The notes: generated by a model not told the origin, from the sequence alone. Positions 46,386-58,101 are shown, counted from the stretch's first letter. The stretch is 64,000 nt of DNA from Hetaerina americana (GCA_022747635.1 JAKTNV010000005.1:34878792-34942791), one strand, 5' to 3'. Translations and numbers: made by a program.

Positions 46386-47689
46386 TCCTTCGGAAGTGAA
46401 AACGACAAAAATGCCTTTACACGGCTTTAACGACTTCAATTCGCCATTTGTGGCCATCGCTACCAATTTTAGACTAAGCGTTTAACCTTAAACTCATCAC
46501 TTTTTTCAGCTATGGTTGTGAACCTCTTCCCTTCTTACTTAAATATTTAAAGGAAACAACGCAAGCAATGAAACTTGGTTGAGATTCTCCTTCTCCAAGA
46601 AGAGCCCAAATTTCAATTTCCCCGTAAACTTTCGACCCATTCTCGTTCAGCCAGGATTAAATCGAATTGGCATTTTACTTTAGATGACCCAAGGTTATGC
46701 AAAATGAAAAGGTTTACTGTGTGAGAAGTGTGACACACGGCATGAACGTAATGTAAATAATTGTGTACTCGACGTTTTCAGAGAAAATACAATGGTATAT
46801 ATTTAAACATGGCAGCCGCGAAAATTTTAAATGTTGGCGGAATTATATGTTTGACATCTTTTTTTTTAACACCAGCACTCGAATTATTTTTTTCCAGGCG
46901 AAGAAAGCGTAAATATTTTCTATTAGACACTTCAATAACCTAAGGGATAGCAATTACGTTAATGCAGAAATTACGAAGAACTGAACATGGATGTAGTTTT
47001 GGTAAAACAAGAGTCTACGTAATATGCAATCATTCAATTTGTTGGGGAGCTTCTGGAACCTTTACTAAGTACATTCTCTACGATGTGTTATCCATAGGAA
47101 AAGAAAACTTTGAACTCTTTCTCAATCTGCGCCAAAACTTCAGCATTGACGGAATGTAATTGTTTTCCGAAACAGCTTTCGGTCCCTTTGCTAATGAGAG
47201 GCCATCATCCACCCAGTAGTCAGTAGGTAAAGAATGAGCGAGATGAATTTGGCATTCACAAATGAAGCGATGATAACAGGACAGCAATGTCATTGAAAAC
47301 TCCTTATAGCCAATGACTCTTTTATGTCCTAGTCCCCACCATAATTTATAATAAGCGTAGCTACATAACGAGTTAGGGTAGACTACATTTTTAATCGACT
47401 TTTTCCATAACTATAATAATTATACAGCGGTTGACTGACCATTACACACTAGGAAAATATTTTATGCTCTTTCTGGTGAAATGTATCGGTGTGAAATATA
47501 GTTTACATTCGCCTGACGTGGCTTCTAACCTTCCAATGCACTTAAAATTTATCTTTTTGTGAGAGACATCTTTATGAGACAATCATGGAGCCCAAAACTA
47601 GCCAGAGAATTATTTCTCGTCCATCATCGAAAGGTGCAATGTTTCGCAATTCATTCGTAGGAATTTTTTTAGCTCACTCATGGACTATC
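46386..47689. other. Unassigned intergenic DNA
   Basis: Nothing recognised. Confidence 0.4.
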
Positions 47690-48250
47690 AACGTGTGCTC
47701 AAGCTCGTCAGCGCGTCAACATTGTCAGTTCGTGGCAAACATGGGATGAGGGCGAAAGTGAGCGCTCACAAGCCGAATCACCCCCCCGAATCGACAAATC
47801 GAACAGCGCCGGAGAGAAATCACCGGCGGGGCGACGTAACGACCCGTTTTAAATGAGGCCGCAAAAACAAACACGCAAATAAAACATGGAATCGACGGCG
47901 ACCGGAGACAAATGGACCGCCGGAACAAATATAAAGACGGGATGAACGGAGGGGATTGGGAGGCCGTGGGAGGATTGAAGGGAAGAGGGGCGGAGGCTTA
48001 TCGCTGTTGTCGTCGTTGTCCGAGGAGCAATTATTCAAGGGATTGAGTGGTCGGGAAACGAAATTAATGGGTCGTTCCGGGCCGTTTTTGCGGAGCGTGG
48101 GCAGATTGGAGAGGGAGAGGAGGGCGGGAGGGATTTCCAAAGGAAGGGCAAACGGAGTAGCCAGGGTTGCAAATAGGGTCGGACATATGCTGCGATACAT
48201 CTACTTGCGATGCTGTTCTCCATGCGACGCCGCGTTGCGACGCATGACCG
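47690..48250. other. CpG-rich block
   Basis: GC- and CpG-rich with many short frames and no recognisable exon. Confidence 0.45.
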
Positions 48251-48284
48251 ACAAACGAGAGAATACATCAGGGTGAGGTCCCAC

Positions 48285-48480
48285 TGCGATGCTAATTTGG
48301 ACTGAGTAACATTCCTATACACTACCTCGTTCCTCAATTTTTCTGCCCATTTCATCTTAAGCATCCTTCTCCAGCAACATATTTGAAAGGCTTCTATTCT
48401 TCGATGGTCAACTTTTACGATGTTCCAAGTCTCTGATCCGTAGAATTCTATGATCCACACGACGCACTGCTTCCTCGCAT
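48285..48480 (-). pseudogene. Decayed LINE C-terminal fragment
   Basis: The minus strand encodes EFYGSETWNIVKVDHRRIEAF then CCWRRMLKMKWAEKLRNE, in two blocks matching residues of about 878-917 of the intact LINE (YGAETWSLKQEDRRRLEAF, VWRRMEKVKWTEKK). It is heavily diverged. Confidence 0.8.
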
Positions 48481-48639
48481 AAAATCTCAGAATCTATGAA
48501 GATAGTAGTTAAGTCTTCTTCATGAACGCCTTCTTTCCATGAGCTATTTCGTGCATCCCACACTAAATATAATAGCAAAAACTCATTCTTAATCTCTACA
48601 TATTTTCAACCTTCCTCAATTGGAACCAAAATGCTTACT

Positions 48640-48930
48640 TATTTCTTCCCTCCCTCTACCTCCCTTTCCCAGCATTCTCCCCTGCATTACCGTCTTCGGT
48701 GTCCCAATGTCTCTCAGTATCTCCTGTATCCATTTGCCTTGCCTCCGAAGTTATCCCAACAACCGTTTCTGCCACTAACATTCCTAGAACGTCCCCGTTT
48801 ACTTTCCTTTCCGCATATTTTATTTCCTCTATAGTTCTCCTCAAACAAATCTCAAAAGCTTCTAATTTACGCCTATCCTGTTTGCTTCCACGACTAATTT
48901 CCCGGGATATACAAAACTGGGCTCCATAAT
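48640..48930 (-). pseudogene. Second decayed LINE C-terminal fragment
   Basis: The minus strand encodes RRKLEAFEICLRRTIEEIKY and RKVNGDVLGMLVAE, again equivalent to about residues 892-925 of the intact LINE. It is a separate copy beside the one at 48285-48480. Confidence 0.7.
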
Positions 48931-50427
48931 TAGATTAAAAATCGGTATACTTGCGTAAATATGTCGTCAATTCACAGCGCCCATCGGTACGCAAACGCGA
49001 CAGGCGCGCGACGTGAAAGTAATGGGATTATGCCATGCCGTCAATTTACGTCGTGGCGTCGATGCATCAACACCTTTGTGACGTTAGATCCAAATCACAG
49101 CGTAATGTTTTCATTATGAGCGACGGGGAGACGCAACCGGAAAGCACTTCACCGTAGGATGGTCGACCCGGAAAAAAGCGAGTGGGAGTGATCCGCGGTG
49201 AGCAGTTTCCCATTAGCGAGGACCGTTTAACAACGAGGGCGAGCGGCGCAGGACGTCTCCAGCCGCGCCTTAACCTTCCTTCTTCAGGGACTGGTCGCCA
49301 AGAGAGACGTTATCCCGATCAGCTCAGCGAGAATTGGTACACCCTCCGGGGCTGATTAGGGCTATCCATCTCTCGCTCCGAATGTTTGGGAAGGGTAAGA
49401 CCTCACATGTCTCAATCAGAACTTTCTGTTCGGATTCAACTCGGAATTGGAGTTTTAATCACGATAAGCTTTCTCGACTCCACTCTTCGGTAGACGTTAC
49501 CTGAAGAAATTTGTTCGTGCGAACTATCGTGCTACAATCTGCAAAGGGCTAAGATAAATTATGATTGAGGTGATTTTGCGTATCCGAGCATTGTGGAGGC
49601 CATAGCCACTTTGCACGAAACAACATAATTTAGGAAAACCAGAGTGGGAAAAAATTTCGCAACAAACACGATATTCGGTTTTAGAGGTTCCAAGCCGGCA
49701 AGCTTAGTAGGCAGCAATATTTGCAGTGGATCTAAATACCATTCTCTCCAAAAGTCTTTATGCAGTCACCGATTAGGAATTGAGGAAGAGTGAAATCGTT
49801 CGTTTAGTAGGCAATCACTGGCTTGCAGAGACTTCATTTTTCTGAGATCCCGGAGTCCTTGCCATCTATGAAATGCCAACAGAACGAAAGTTTTCACGGT
49901 CATGTTCCCGATTCTCGGCGGTATGGTGATTGCGCATAGGCTCCTATAAATTACTGTAAATACGCTATCTACAACTAGCAAAATAGCCATATTCAAAAGA
50001 AATAAAATATGCCGTTAGTCCATTTCCGTGTACGGGATTGCCGTCACCATTCTATAACCATTTGTTTAAAAGTTGAATCATTAATTCAAAAGCCCGGTAA
50101 AAAGAAAATTTAAATAAAATAATTTCGCATATTAACATTGTCTCTTCAGCATGACTAGGCAGTTGCCTTTCGAGCATCATCGATTTCGGGTCACGCAGAC
50201 GCATTTTATTTCACTAATGATCGAAAGGGCGATAATTTATCACGCACATGTTGCGTCATTCATTAAAGCCATTCTTCACAATAACCGTAATCATTTTGCA
50301 ATATTTACACGAATACCGAAGACTCAACTTCGGGTGTGCAAGATGTGTTCACCGATGATGCAACTCCGTCACATGATACCTCAAAATTGGCACGAATATA
50401 TGAACGGCATAAAGCAGAGTAGGGAAC
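48931..50427. other. Unassigned DNA with a CpG-rich patch
   Basis: Bases 48960-49400 are CpG-rich. The remainder is AT-rich with no recognised feature. Confidence 0.4.
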
Positions 50428-50690
50428 GGAATGGTGCGGAGGCTAGCGTACTGGCTTCCCACGCCAAGGGCCGGTTCCAATCCTAGAGACGTCGGATATT
50501 TTTCAGTGGTATCCCCCGATCCCTGCTTGAGGTGCTTTGTGGATAGCACTTAGTGTGAGTACGCGGTCCGTCGGATGGGACGTTAAGCTGCGGACCCCTT
50601 GGTGCCTTTCGTTAAGAGTAAGCTAGTGCCGATGCCGGGTTTCTCTCCACCCTTCATCCTTTCCCGACTATCCCAAATAGCGCAAATGAT
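50428..50690 (+). mobile_element. tRNA-derived SINE (family E), copy 2
   Basis: It has the same block order as the 25436-25705 element: GGAGGCTAG(C/T)G(T/A)ACTGG, TTTTTCAGTGGTATC, GTCGGATGGGA, TTGG(T/C)GCCTTTCGTTAA, GCCGGGTT. Confidence 0.78.
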
Positions 50691-50899
50691 CTCAGCTATC
50701 GATCGCCTCCCTTAAAAGCCACTACTTGGCACTTCGAAACATGTAAAGGCGAAATTGAGCTGCTTATGGCCTTTTCAAGAATTACTATTTGAAATAATTT
50801 TCCTCAAGCCGTAAAGGGATTTAATAAAATCATCCTAAAACCATCCATAAACCCTTCAAGACTTCAGGGAAAATTATTGCACATAGTCACTACGATACA
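50691..50899. other. Unassigned intergenic DNA
   Basis: Nothing recognised. Confidence 0.3.
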
Positions 50900-51500
50900 T
50901 GGGAAATAAAAGGGGTCAAGCGACGGACATCAAAATTGCACGGGGAATTGCCGGAACATCGTTCCGTCACGAAGTCTTTCGGGAGCTATCATTTGGGACA
51001 AGTTGGGTCGCTCTAATCGCTTCATTGGGACGGGGAAACTCGCTCGAACAACGCCCAAACGGAGGGGCAAACCTCCCGCGAGACCTTCTTCACAACCCAT
51101 CGCCACTGGAAGCGGCTGTGCGAGGGGATGGGATGGGGGGGTGGCGATGGAACGAGAGCGAGACTCACGTGGGACGACGGGCGGGAGTCGCAGGTGTTTA
51201 CCCCGAGTGGCCGGCTCCCTCTTCCCGAAACGATACGGAGGAGGAAGAGGGGGAGGGCGGGCGAATTGGGCGAAGCGCTTGCTTATCGGCGTCCGACACC
51301 TGGGCCCACGGCCACAACTTACACAGCACACTTACACAGCACACTTGGGGAAGGCCAGCGGGCGGTCGTTGAGAAAGAGAGAAGGGTGGGCAGGGAACGT
51401 AGGCGGGAGGAGCTAGTCGATCGGCTGAAGGGAGTGGGAGACGGGGGTGGTGGCTGGGAGGGTGGGAACTTGGAAACGTAGATGGCGAAGGGAACGTTGC
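50900..51500. other. CpG-rich block
   Basis: A GC-rich island with overlapping Arg/Gly-rich frames on both strands. A short tandem CTTACACAGCACA duplication lies at about 51322-51346. Possible promoter or 5' exon region. Confidence 0.45.
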
Positions 51501-52639
51501 AAATGAAACACTCGGAACGGGAATGGCATGAAACGATGAGACCGTTTCGACGAAAATCAGTTAAGTACCCGTGAAATTGAAATTCGTCCCGAGAAAAGTT
51601 TGATTAACATCGACGCTGAGAACATTATGCACCTGCATTCAATTAAGGATTGCAGTCGAGGGCAGATTTCAACCAAGATAACCTTACCGAGGATCGTTAA
51701 TTTACTTTCTTCCGGTCACAGCGGAGCTGTCACCTATTTTAACGATAGTGATCGATAACACCAACGATCATTTAGTTCTTTCAATAACTTGTTTAAGTAC
51801 ATATGAAGGAAGAATTTCCAATTTTTGAACGCTTTTTAGTCTTTGAATGCTCTATTAATCGTTTTCAAATTTAATAAATTATGTAGCAATTGTAGATATC
51901 GCACGTCTGCAACAATTACGGTGCCGTTGACAGCAAATATTAAATGCTAACATTTTCAGGGCATTTCTATAAAGACACTAGAGGCACCGAAATTTACAAA
52001 ACAATTTGTGGAGAACTTCAAATAATGCGTTTATCCTTACAGGAAAATGTGAAATGACGTTTCCATTTACTCTGCGGATAATATTTGCATTCGACGAAAA
52101 GACTGACGGTCGACCACATCGAAACCGAAGAGTATCCAGATATTATCCTGTACCGTGGAAGAAACAGTTTGCCTGGTAGACTCGCAGCTGGGCATCCGTC
52201 GACGGGGTTGTCATGTGAAAATCAGGAGTCTTCACCTCAATCAATAGACTATCCATGTAAAAAGACCATGGAATCCGTAAAATTTGGCCTACATTCTGTA
52301 CATGGATATTGCAATGTATAAAATTATGATTAATTAATAAGGATTCGAACTCTTTTTCTGTAGCATTCATTAAATAATTTTTGTCCATAGTAAAACAAGA
52401 AGCAAATTCTGGCCAGTCGGGAAACTGCTAGGTGTAAAACCACCCCCAACACTCATTCCCAAAGGATTCCCAATCGACACGGAAGATGTATCTGCAAATC
52501 ATATCTCAATACATTATTCTATTAATCCCGTCAGTTTTTTAATTTAAATTCTTTTTATTTGGCTGTCAACCGCTTAGGATAGATTTTGGATGAACACACT
52601 GCCGATACGTATATTTCTCAGTCTCTTCTAACAAGACAA
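51501..52639. other. Unassigned intergenic DNA
   Basis: Nothing recognised. Confidence 0.4.
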
Positions 52640-52687
52640 AACCTGACACCCCACACTACAATAAACCCTTTTTTAATTCCTCATACC

Positions 52688-52739
52688 TTCTATCTCCCTT
52701 CATTCAGTCCAATACAGGACTGAATGAAGGGAGATAGAA
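52688..52739. repeat. Perfect 23-bp hairpin
   Basis: Bases 52688-52710 are the reverse complement of 52717-52739, with a six-base loop AATACA. Confidence 0.95.
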
Positions 52740-52837
52740 CTAGGACTGTATGCCTAGCCTTTTCCTCCCTCTAACAAGCTCGCCCAACGTTCTCCTCCAT
52801 CACAGATTTGAACTTCCCATCCAAAATCAAAATACAC

Positions 52838-52850
52838 TTTATTCATTATT

Positions 52851-52903
<53 letters not shown>

Positions 52904-52944
52904 AATATACATATATATATATATATATATTATTTATTCATTAT
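52838..52944. repeat. (TA)n insert flanked by 12-bp direct repeats
   Basis: TTTATTCATTAT occurs at 52838-52849 and 52933-52944 on either side of an 83-bp, almost pure TA stretch. The insert interrupts LINE-derived coding sequence. Confidence 0.9.
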
Positions 52945-53227
52945 CTGCCTCCGATGTATTACTCCCAACAATTCTCTCTCCTCCCCCAACATGCCCGAAA
53001 CTTCTTCGGTTCCTTTCTTTTCCCTCCATTTTACCTCGTCCATCCTTCTCCATACCCAGTCTCCAATCTACGCCTATCAAATTGCATCAAAAACCAAGTT
53101 TGTGTCGCACAAATTCAATCTCTGCATCAATGTTTCACTAATATTTTCCTACCGTCCTTAATCAACGACCCTGTCATCATTTCTACCCTTGTGAAAGCTT
53201 GTTCGTCTAAAGCAATCTTACTTCTGA

Positions 53228-53990
53228 TTTATTATTATTATTATTATAAATACACATGTGCTAATAGACACTGTCAGGTGGCACACAAGTCCCAAACAAT
53301 TGCAAAATATAATACATAAAACCAGACAAACACAGATCTCTTTAACAAAACAAGTGAATCCCCATCCCATTTACAACCATTAACCAGCAAGAAAAAAAAA
53401 GATACATAAAAAAAAATTAAGCTATAACATATAATACCATACACCACACATAAATCAAATTTTTACATATATACCTTACATCTATTCTTAAAAGTATACA
53501 CTCTGTTAGGAAAGGGCTCGAATATTTTTGCAGGTAAGGTGTTCCACTCAACAATTGTTCTATTTAGAAATGAAAATTTTTTTTTATTTGTCCTCTGTGC
53601 CCGGCATTTTATCTTAAATTTGTGATCATTTCTGCCTATAAAATTTGGGTTCCCCGCCTCTTTCCTAAGATCTGCCCAAGCTTTCTCCCCCTTCAAAATT
53701 CGGAACATTCCACAAAGTCTGCTTACTTTTCTTCTAGATTCTAGAGGTTCCCAGCCCAGCGTTTCTAGCATGTCAGACACACTCTCCATCCTCCTATGCT
53801 TCCCCAGTACATATCGGGCAGCCTTTCTTTGCACCTTTTCCAGTTTTTTAATATGACCTTCTTCATGAGGGTCCCATACAAGAGAAGCGTACTCTAAAAT
53901 TGGTCTTACTAGGGTCTGATAAGCCTTCTCCTTGGTTGCTCTAACGCTCCCTTTTAGGTTTCTCATTACCCAATGAAGAGTTTTGAAAGC
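53228..53990 (-). mobile_element. 5'-truncated CR1/Jockey-like LINE with (TAA)n tail
   Basis: The 3' end on the minus strand is a TAATAATAATAA tail at about 53228-53245, preceded by an A-rich 3' UTR. The body is the last part of a LINE ORF. It lies exactly between the two halves of another LINE copy (52640-53226 and 54025-54850), so it is a nested insertion. Confidence 0.85.
53463..53990 (-). CDS. C-terminal part of a CR1/Jockey-like LINE ORF (5' truncated)
   Basis: An open minus frame of about 175 codons ends at a stop near 53463. It starts FKTLHWVMRNLKG and includes LVRPILEYASLVWDPHEE, KKLEKVQRKAARYVLG, LETLGWEPLESRR and FLNRTIVEWNTLPAKI. These are the usual post-RT blocks of CR1/Jockey/I-type elements (LVRP.LEYA...WDP, QR.AARFV, LGW..L..RR, FF.RTI..WN.LP). 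RT catalytic motifs are missing because the element is truncated, so no enzyme is encoded. It is a different family from the element at 62816-64000. Confidence 0.85.
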   Translation of the reverse strand, partial: AFKTLHWVMRNLKGSVRATKEKAYQTLVRPILEYASLVWDPHEEGHIKKLEKVQRKAARYVLGKHRRMESVSDMLETLGWEPLESRRKVSRLCGMFRILKGEKAWADLRKEAGNPNFIGRNDHKFKIKCRAQRTNKKKFSFLNRTIVEWNTLPAKIFEPFPNRVYTFKNRCKVYM

Positions 53991-54024
53991 TTTCTTTGAA
54001 AGCTTTGAAAGCAGCTGATGTACC

Positions 54025-54850
54025 AGCTACTTTCACCATTTTGATCCAAAACACTTCCAAGACAGATAAACTGTTCCATCTGCTCTAGTTATTGTCTTCT
54101 CAACTTCAACGCTTAACGCAGCCTTCCACTTTCTCGAAAACCTCGCAACCTTCGTTATGTTTACATTGATTCTCATCCCATACCTATCGCGCTGATTTTC
54201 TAACTGGCTCAGCAACCACAACCCCACAGCAATGAGGGTAACCTTTTGACTGACTAGCTAACCAAAGCTTGATTATCTGTAAATCTAACTGATTTAATGA
54301 ATTCGCACCGATTTGAATTTCCATGACCAGCCCCTTCCATTCTCTTTTATCATTTTCTCCATGCATCGGTAGAAAAGGTTGGGTAATAATAGACAGTCCT
54401 GTCTTAGACTCTGATAAACTCTCCTACCGCCACTAACACCTTAGAAATCTGAGGCATTTACAGGTTGCGGATAAAGCGCTTAAGCCTTTCAATCTACTCT
54501 TATTTTCTAAAATAAATTCTTAATTTGATACACTTTACTCTAGCGAATGCCTTCTCAAAATCCAGGAAACAAATCAATATGACCGGCATGTACTTGCTGT
54601 TCCATGGTTGGTGAATACTTCCTCATTACTGCAATTAAAATCGCAAGAACCACTCCCTTTTCCGAAACCAAATTGATCATTCCCTATCAATCATTTTCCC
54701 TGATTTCCACACTTTCATAGATGATCCCAAGTAGCACCTTAACTGCGCACGAAATCAAATTCTTCGCGCTACACAATCCTCACATGCGACTGTCTTTCAC
54801 TTTTTTGGTATTTTTTCGTCTTTTTTTAACACAGATTTCATGAAGCTTCT
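54025..54850 (-). pseudogene. LINE reverse-transcriptase half, split by nested insertion
   Basis: The minus strand carries decayed matches to about residues 580-830 of the intact LINE. These are CDRYGMRIN/VNITKVARFSRK near 54180-54110 and a YLSWKCFGS end near 54045. A FADD-region remnant is near 54270, CRNL-type blocks near 54460, and a QFGF..G remnant near 54660. Many stops and frameshifts. Confidence 0.82.
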
Positions 54851-56559
54851 ATTGAGTCATTAAGAGTTGTAAGCATTCATTTACAATTGCCCACCGAAAG
54901 TTAAGAACGCTTCATGCAATGCTTTCATTTTTCAAAAAGGTTTCGAACGTAAATTCGATTCGTTAAAATATACTCGTACCATCGGAAATTTCAAATGGAA
55001 GTACGGATCGCAGACAACTCTTTCGGAGGGAAAATCAACGTTTTCAATTCCTCTTGTAATTAGGCGTAGGAGTCAGTGGAGAAGAAAGAACGCCGGAGGG
55101 AGCGGCGAAATCAATATCCCGCTCCACGGTAAGTTATAATTTTTTTATTCCTTTGAACGGGTAAAAAATTTAGCCTCCATTAAACTTCATGTTAAAAACT
55201 ATGGCATAAATGTATATATTCACGTATTAAATGTATGCAATGAATTTAACAAACCTGTGAAATGAACCCTCTACACGGAAAATACCCCATTTCCAAAAGA
55301 ATATTACTGCAATGGACCTATTGACTTCTCCTAATCCCCTATTGGTGAGTTCCATCGATAATCACAAAGATTCTACCATTTTGAGAATGGCACGGATTAG
55401 ACAGATATGAGCGCTAAGATTTAACGTCTCCATTTCAGGTGCGTGTCGAGAGTGGAGCGTTTATACCTTTTTCCGAAAGATAAAGAAAGGGAAACATTTA
55501 ATTAGAAATCACATTCCAGTTTTAAGCATATAAGGCCAGCTCACATACTACAACAAACGAGTAACCTTCGTCAAATCAGACAGAGAACATTCTTGAGAGT
55601 CTAGAAAGAACTTAAGAAAGTCTTCAACTAAATCAAATAAATGAGCTACAACACCTTTCTCTCCCCCGTTCTTTTGAAGTTTTTTAAGATCAATTCAAGC
55701 GATCCCTGAGGCTAAGGAGACAGATGAACTCCTTCCTGATCAAGACTATTCTCCTCTACTCTCTTGTCTAGTTTCAATTCATTGAGCGGACGTTCCAGGA
55801 AAAGCATGTAGTGGCTCATAATTTTTTCAATGAAGGGTACCTGAGATTACGAAGAAATTACGGAAACGACTTCGGCCATTCTATGCCACCAGTATAGCGT
55901 ACACTTCTCTACCAGGTCATTAGCCGTCCAAATTGAAACAAATAGCTAAATTCCAAACCTCGAAGAAAACGAGCAACATACATGTATTTAATAATTTGTA
56001 TGACAGCTGACATTAATTTATTGATGATCACACCTGCCGGCTAACCATGATACCAGGTGCACGAGTCAAAAGAAGGTGTGGGCATTTTGTGTTAATAATC
56101 CTGCAATTATTTCCTTGACTGTGCCTATGGAGCGCAATGGGCTCTGCCGTCAAATCATCTTAGAACCTTATCACACCAATGAATTTTTTCTGCCTTACGA
56201 CATATAGCACACACAATCAAAACCACGTTTAAAATTACAAAAGGTCATTCCCAAGTTGAAGAAACACATAGGACGGATCTACACGTCATAAAACGAAATT
56301 TATAAGAAATGGCTGTCCTAACTCTTGTGGAAAGCCCATACGTCGAACTTTATCACGTCGAAACTGAATAAACGGTAGCAATGAGCCGATGAGGATGTAC
56401 GTATTTTACAACGCGACCTCATACTCGTAAAAATAAAAGACAAATTCGCCCGGGTTAACGTCACTGCGCCAAGAACGGGGAAACTAACTACACCCTAGAA
56501 AATAAAATCTTTCATACCCCCTCACCCTCCAAATACCCCCCAAGAGGACAACTATCGCT
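54851..56559. other. Unassigned intergenic DNA
   Basis: Nothing recognised. Confidence 0.4.
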
Positions 56560-57230
56560 TCAACGGTCGTTGGGGAATCGGCCTCTGGGCAGCGCCGAGT
56601 TTCTCCCATGTTCGCTCTTCCCTCCCCGTTACTTCTCCACCCCCAACGTCCCAATAAGACCCGTGGGCGTTAATGAGCTAGGCAGTCGAGTCCCTTGATA
56701 CAATGAGACGCGGGTACGCGGGGCGAAGGGTAACTATGAACGACCGAGAGAGAATGGCAAAAGGCACTTGAAGCTGTTGGCCGAGCACTGCTCCTAGCAC
56801 TCATGGGAGCCTGCCTCTTCTCTCTCTCTCTAGCCGCCACTAGAGCTACCATGGCTACTCCCCCCCCCCCGCACCATTCCATCGCGATGATGCCTCGGTG
56901 CGCGATGGGACTATGCACATCATTAACGGAGCACGCCCGAGGCTTGATCCGAGAGGGAGGGAGGGGCAGTCAATTGTTCCCCAGGAAGGTCTTGCGATCC
57001 CTAGGAAAAGGACTAACGATGGAGGGGGAGAGCGCAGCGTGGAGAGAGGTGTAGCTGGGGAGGAGACACAACGAAGAGGGTTCCGAAGGTGTGGTTGGGA
57101 TGGCTGCGGGTCACGTGGCCGGGGTAATTAGAACGAGGCGAGCAGGAAGGGCGCGAAAGGAGGAACCAACCCTCAGGCCAGTGAGGGGGAGGGTGGGACG
57201 GAAGAGGTCACCCTGGGAAGTTGGCACTTA
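56560..57230. other. CpG-rich block
   Basis: GC-rich with a CT run at 56818-56832 and a C run at 56861-56870. No exon recognised. Possible promoter region. Confidence 0.45.
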
Positions 57231-57811
57231 GCTTGGAGCGAAGGCGTGCAACAAGGGGCGAGTCGCCCAAGATATACGGAACTACACTGGCAGCAAACCA
57301 TTGGACTTTTTTCCGCACCTTCACAACATTCCCAGAGTTATTCCCATGAAAAGACATATTTGCTCATTTTTCTGGAAACCTGTTGTGGATTGCGAATCAT
57401 AAGTGTGCTGGCTCAATGCGCCGTGATTTACTGAATTGCTGAACCTGGATTGTTGATTTAGTGTTTATTCATGTTTAATTACAGATGTCAATGAATAAAT
57501 GAGATTGCTACGCATTAAAAAAAAGCTTGGTGGAAATATTTTTTCAACGTAGTATATACTACTAAATACATTTTCTGCATTAAAACCTACCATTTCAGTT
57601 TTAAAAAACTTCGGCAAGCCTCATGTCTATTTTTGAGAGCAAATTAGGATTTCTTTCGTTTGGAATCGAACTGAACAAGAACCGCATTAATGCACTGAAC
57701 AAAGCCGACTCACGCTAACGCACTCGTGACTATATAAGTACCATCCAGCTACTTCAGCGTATAATATGAATGTTTGAGGGAACTCCAAGCAAATATGTTT
57801 TACATGGGTGT
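57231..57811. other. Unassigned intergenic DNA
   Basis: Nothing recognised. Confidence 0.35.
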
Positions 57812-58047
57812 GTGTAAACGCTCTTCGGAGACGCACAAAAATACAAAAACATTGATTAAGATTTTAAAAACACAGAAACTCAAAGGACACACACACGTAA
57901 TTTTGACGTTTCGACGGCACCACCGTCATCATCAGAATGCCACGCTGTAGAAACGTCAAAACTACACATGTGAGTGTCCTTTCATTTTTTGTGTTTAAAA
58001 AATATTAAACATGCATATATATTTATATAACTATGTATAAATATATA
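57812..58047. mobile_element. Diverged palindromic hammerhead-bearing element
   Basis: It has the same layout as 2581-2829: an outer CGCTCTTCGG(A/C)GACGCACA segment, then a minus-oriented unit with tail and hammerhead core. A head-to-head plus-oriented partial unit (CGCTGTAGAAACGTCAAAAC...GTGAGTGTCCTTTCA...TTTTGTGTTT) runs toward (TA)n. The right unit has lost its CUGANGA and the 5' strand of stem II. Confidence 0.68.
57905..57940 (-). ncRNA. Hammerhead-like ribozyme motif
   Basis: CUGAUGA at 57935-57929, extra U, stem II GACGG/CCGUC with loop UGGUG, GAAA at 57912-57909, then CGUC with predicted cleavage after 57905. Stem III is the self-complementary ACGU. An outer CGU/ACG pairing beyond an internal loop could extend stem I. 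Confidence 0.55.
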
Positions 58048-58101
58048 AACACACACACACATACATATTTGTATATGATATGATGAGGTATGTATGTACT
58101 C

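Larger units (their letters stand above)
52640..53226 (-). pseudogene. LINE C-terminal half, split by two insertions
   Basis: On the minus strand from 53226 down, the sequence encodes KIALDEQAFTRVEMMTGSLI and continues to MEGKEFGTEEVSGM-like and GEERELLGVI-like stretches. These are equivalent to about residues 842-940 of the intact LINE, with more C-terminal residues near 52810. A TA-rich insert flanked by 12-bp direct repeats interrupts it at 52850-52932. Confidence 0.82.

Noticed and set aside
50899..51481. Several overlapping frames of 117-157 codons
   Set aside because: All lie in a CpG-rich block, compete in different phases and strands, and have no recognisable motif.
51540..51575. GTTTCGACG... 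as a sixth hammerhead site
   Set aside because: It has a TTTCGACG string, but the complementary strand lacks CUGANGA at the right place and no stem II forms.
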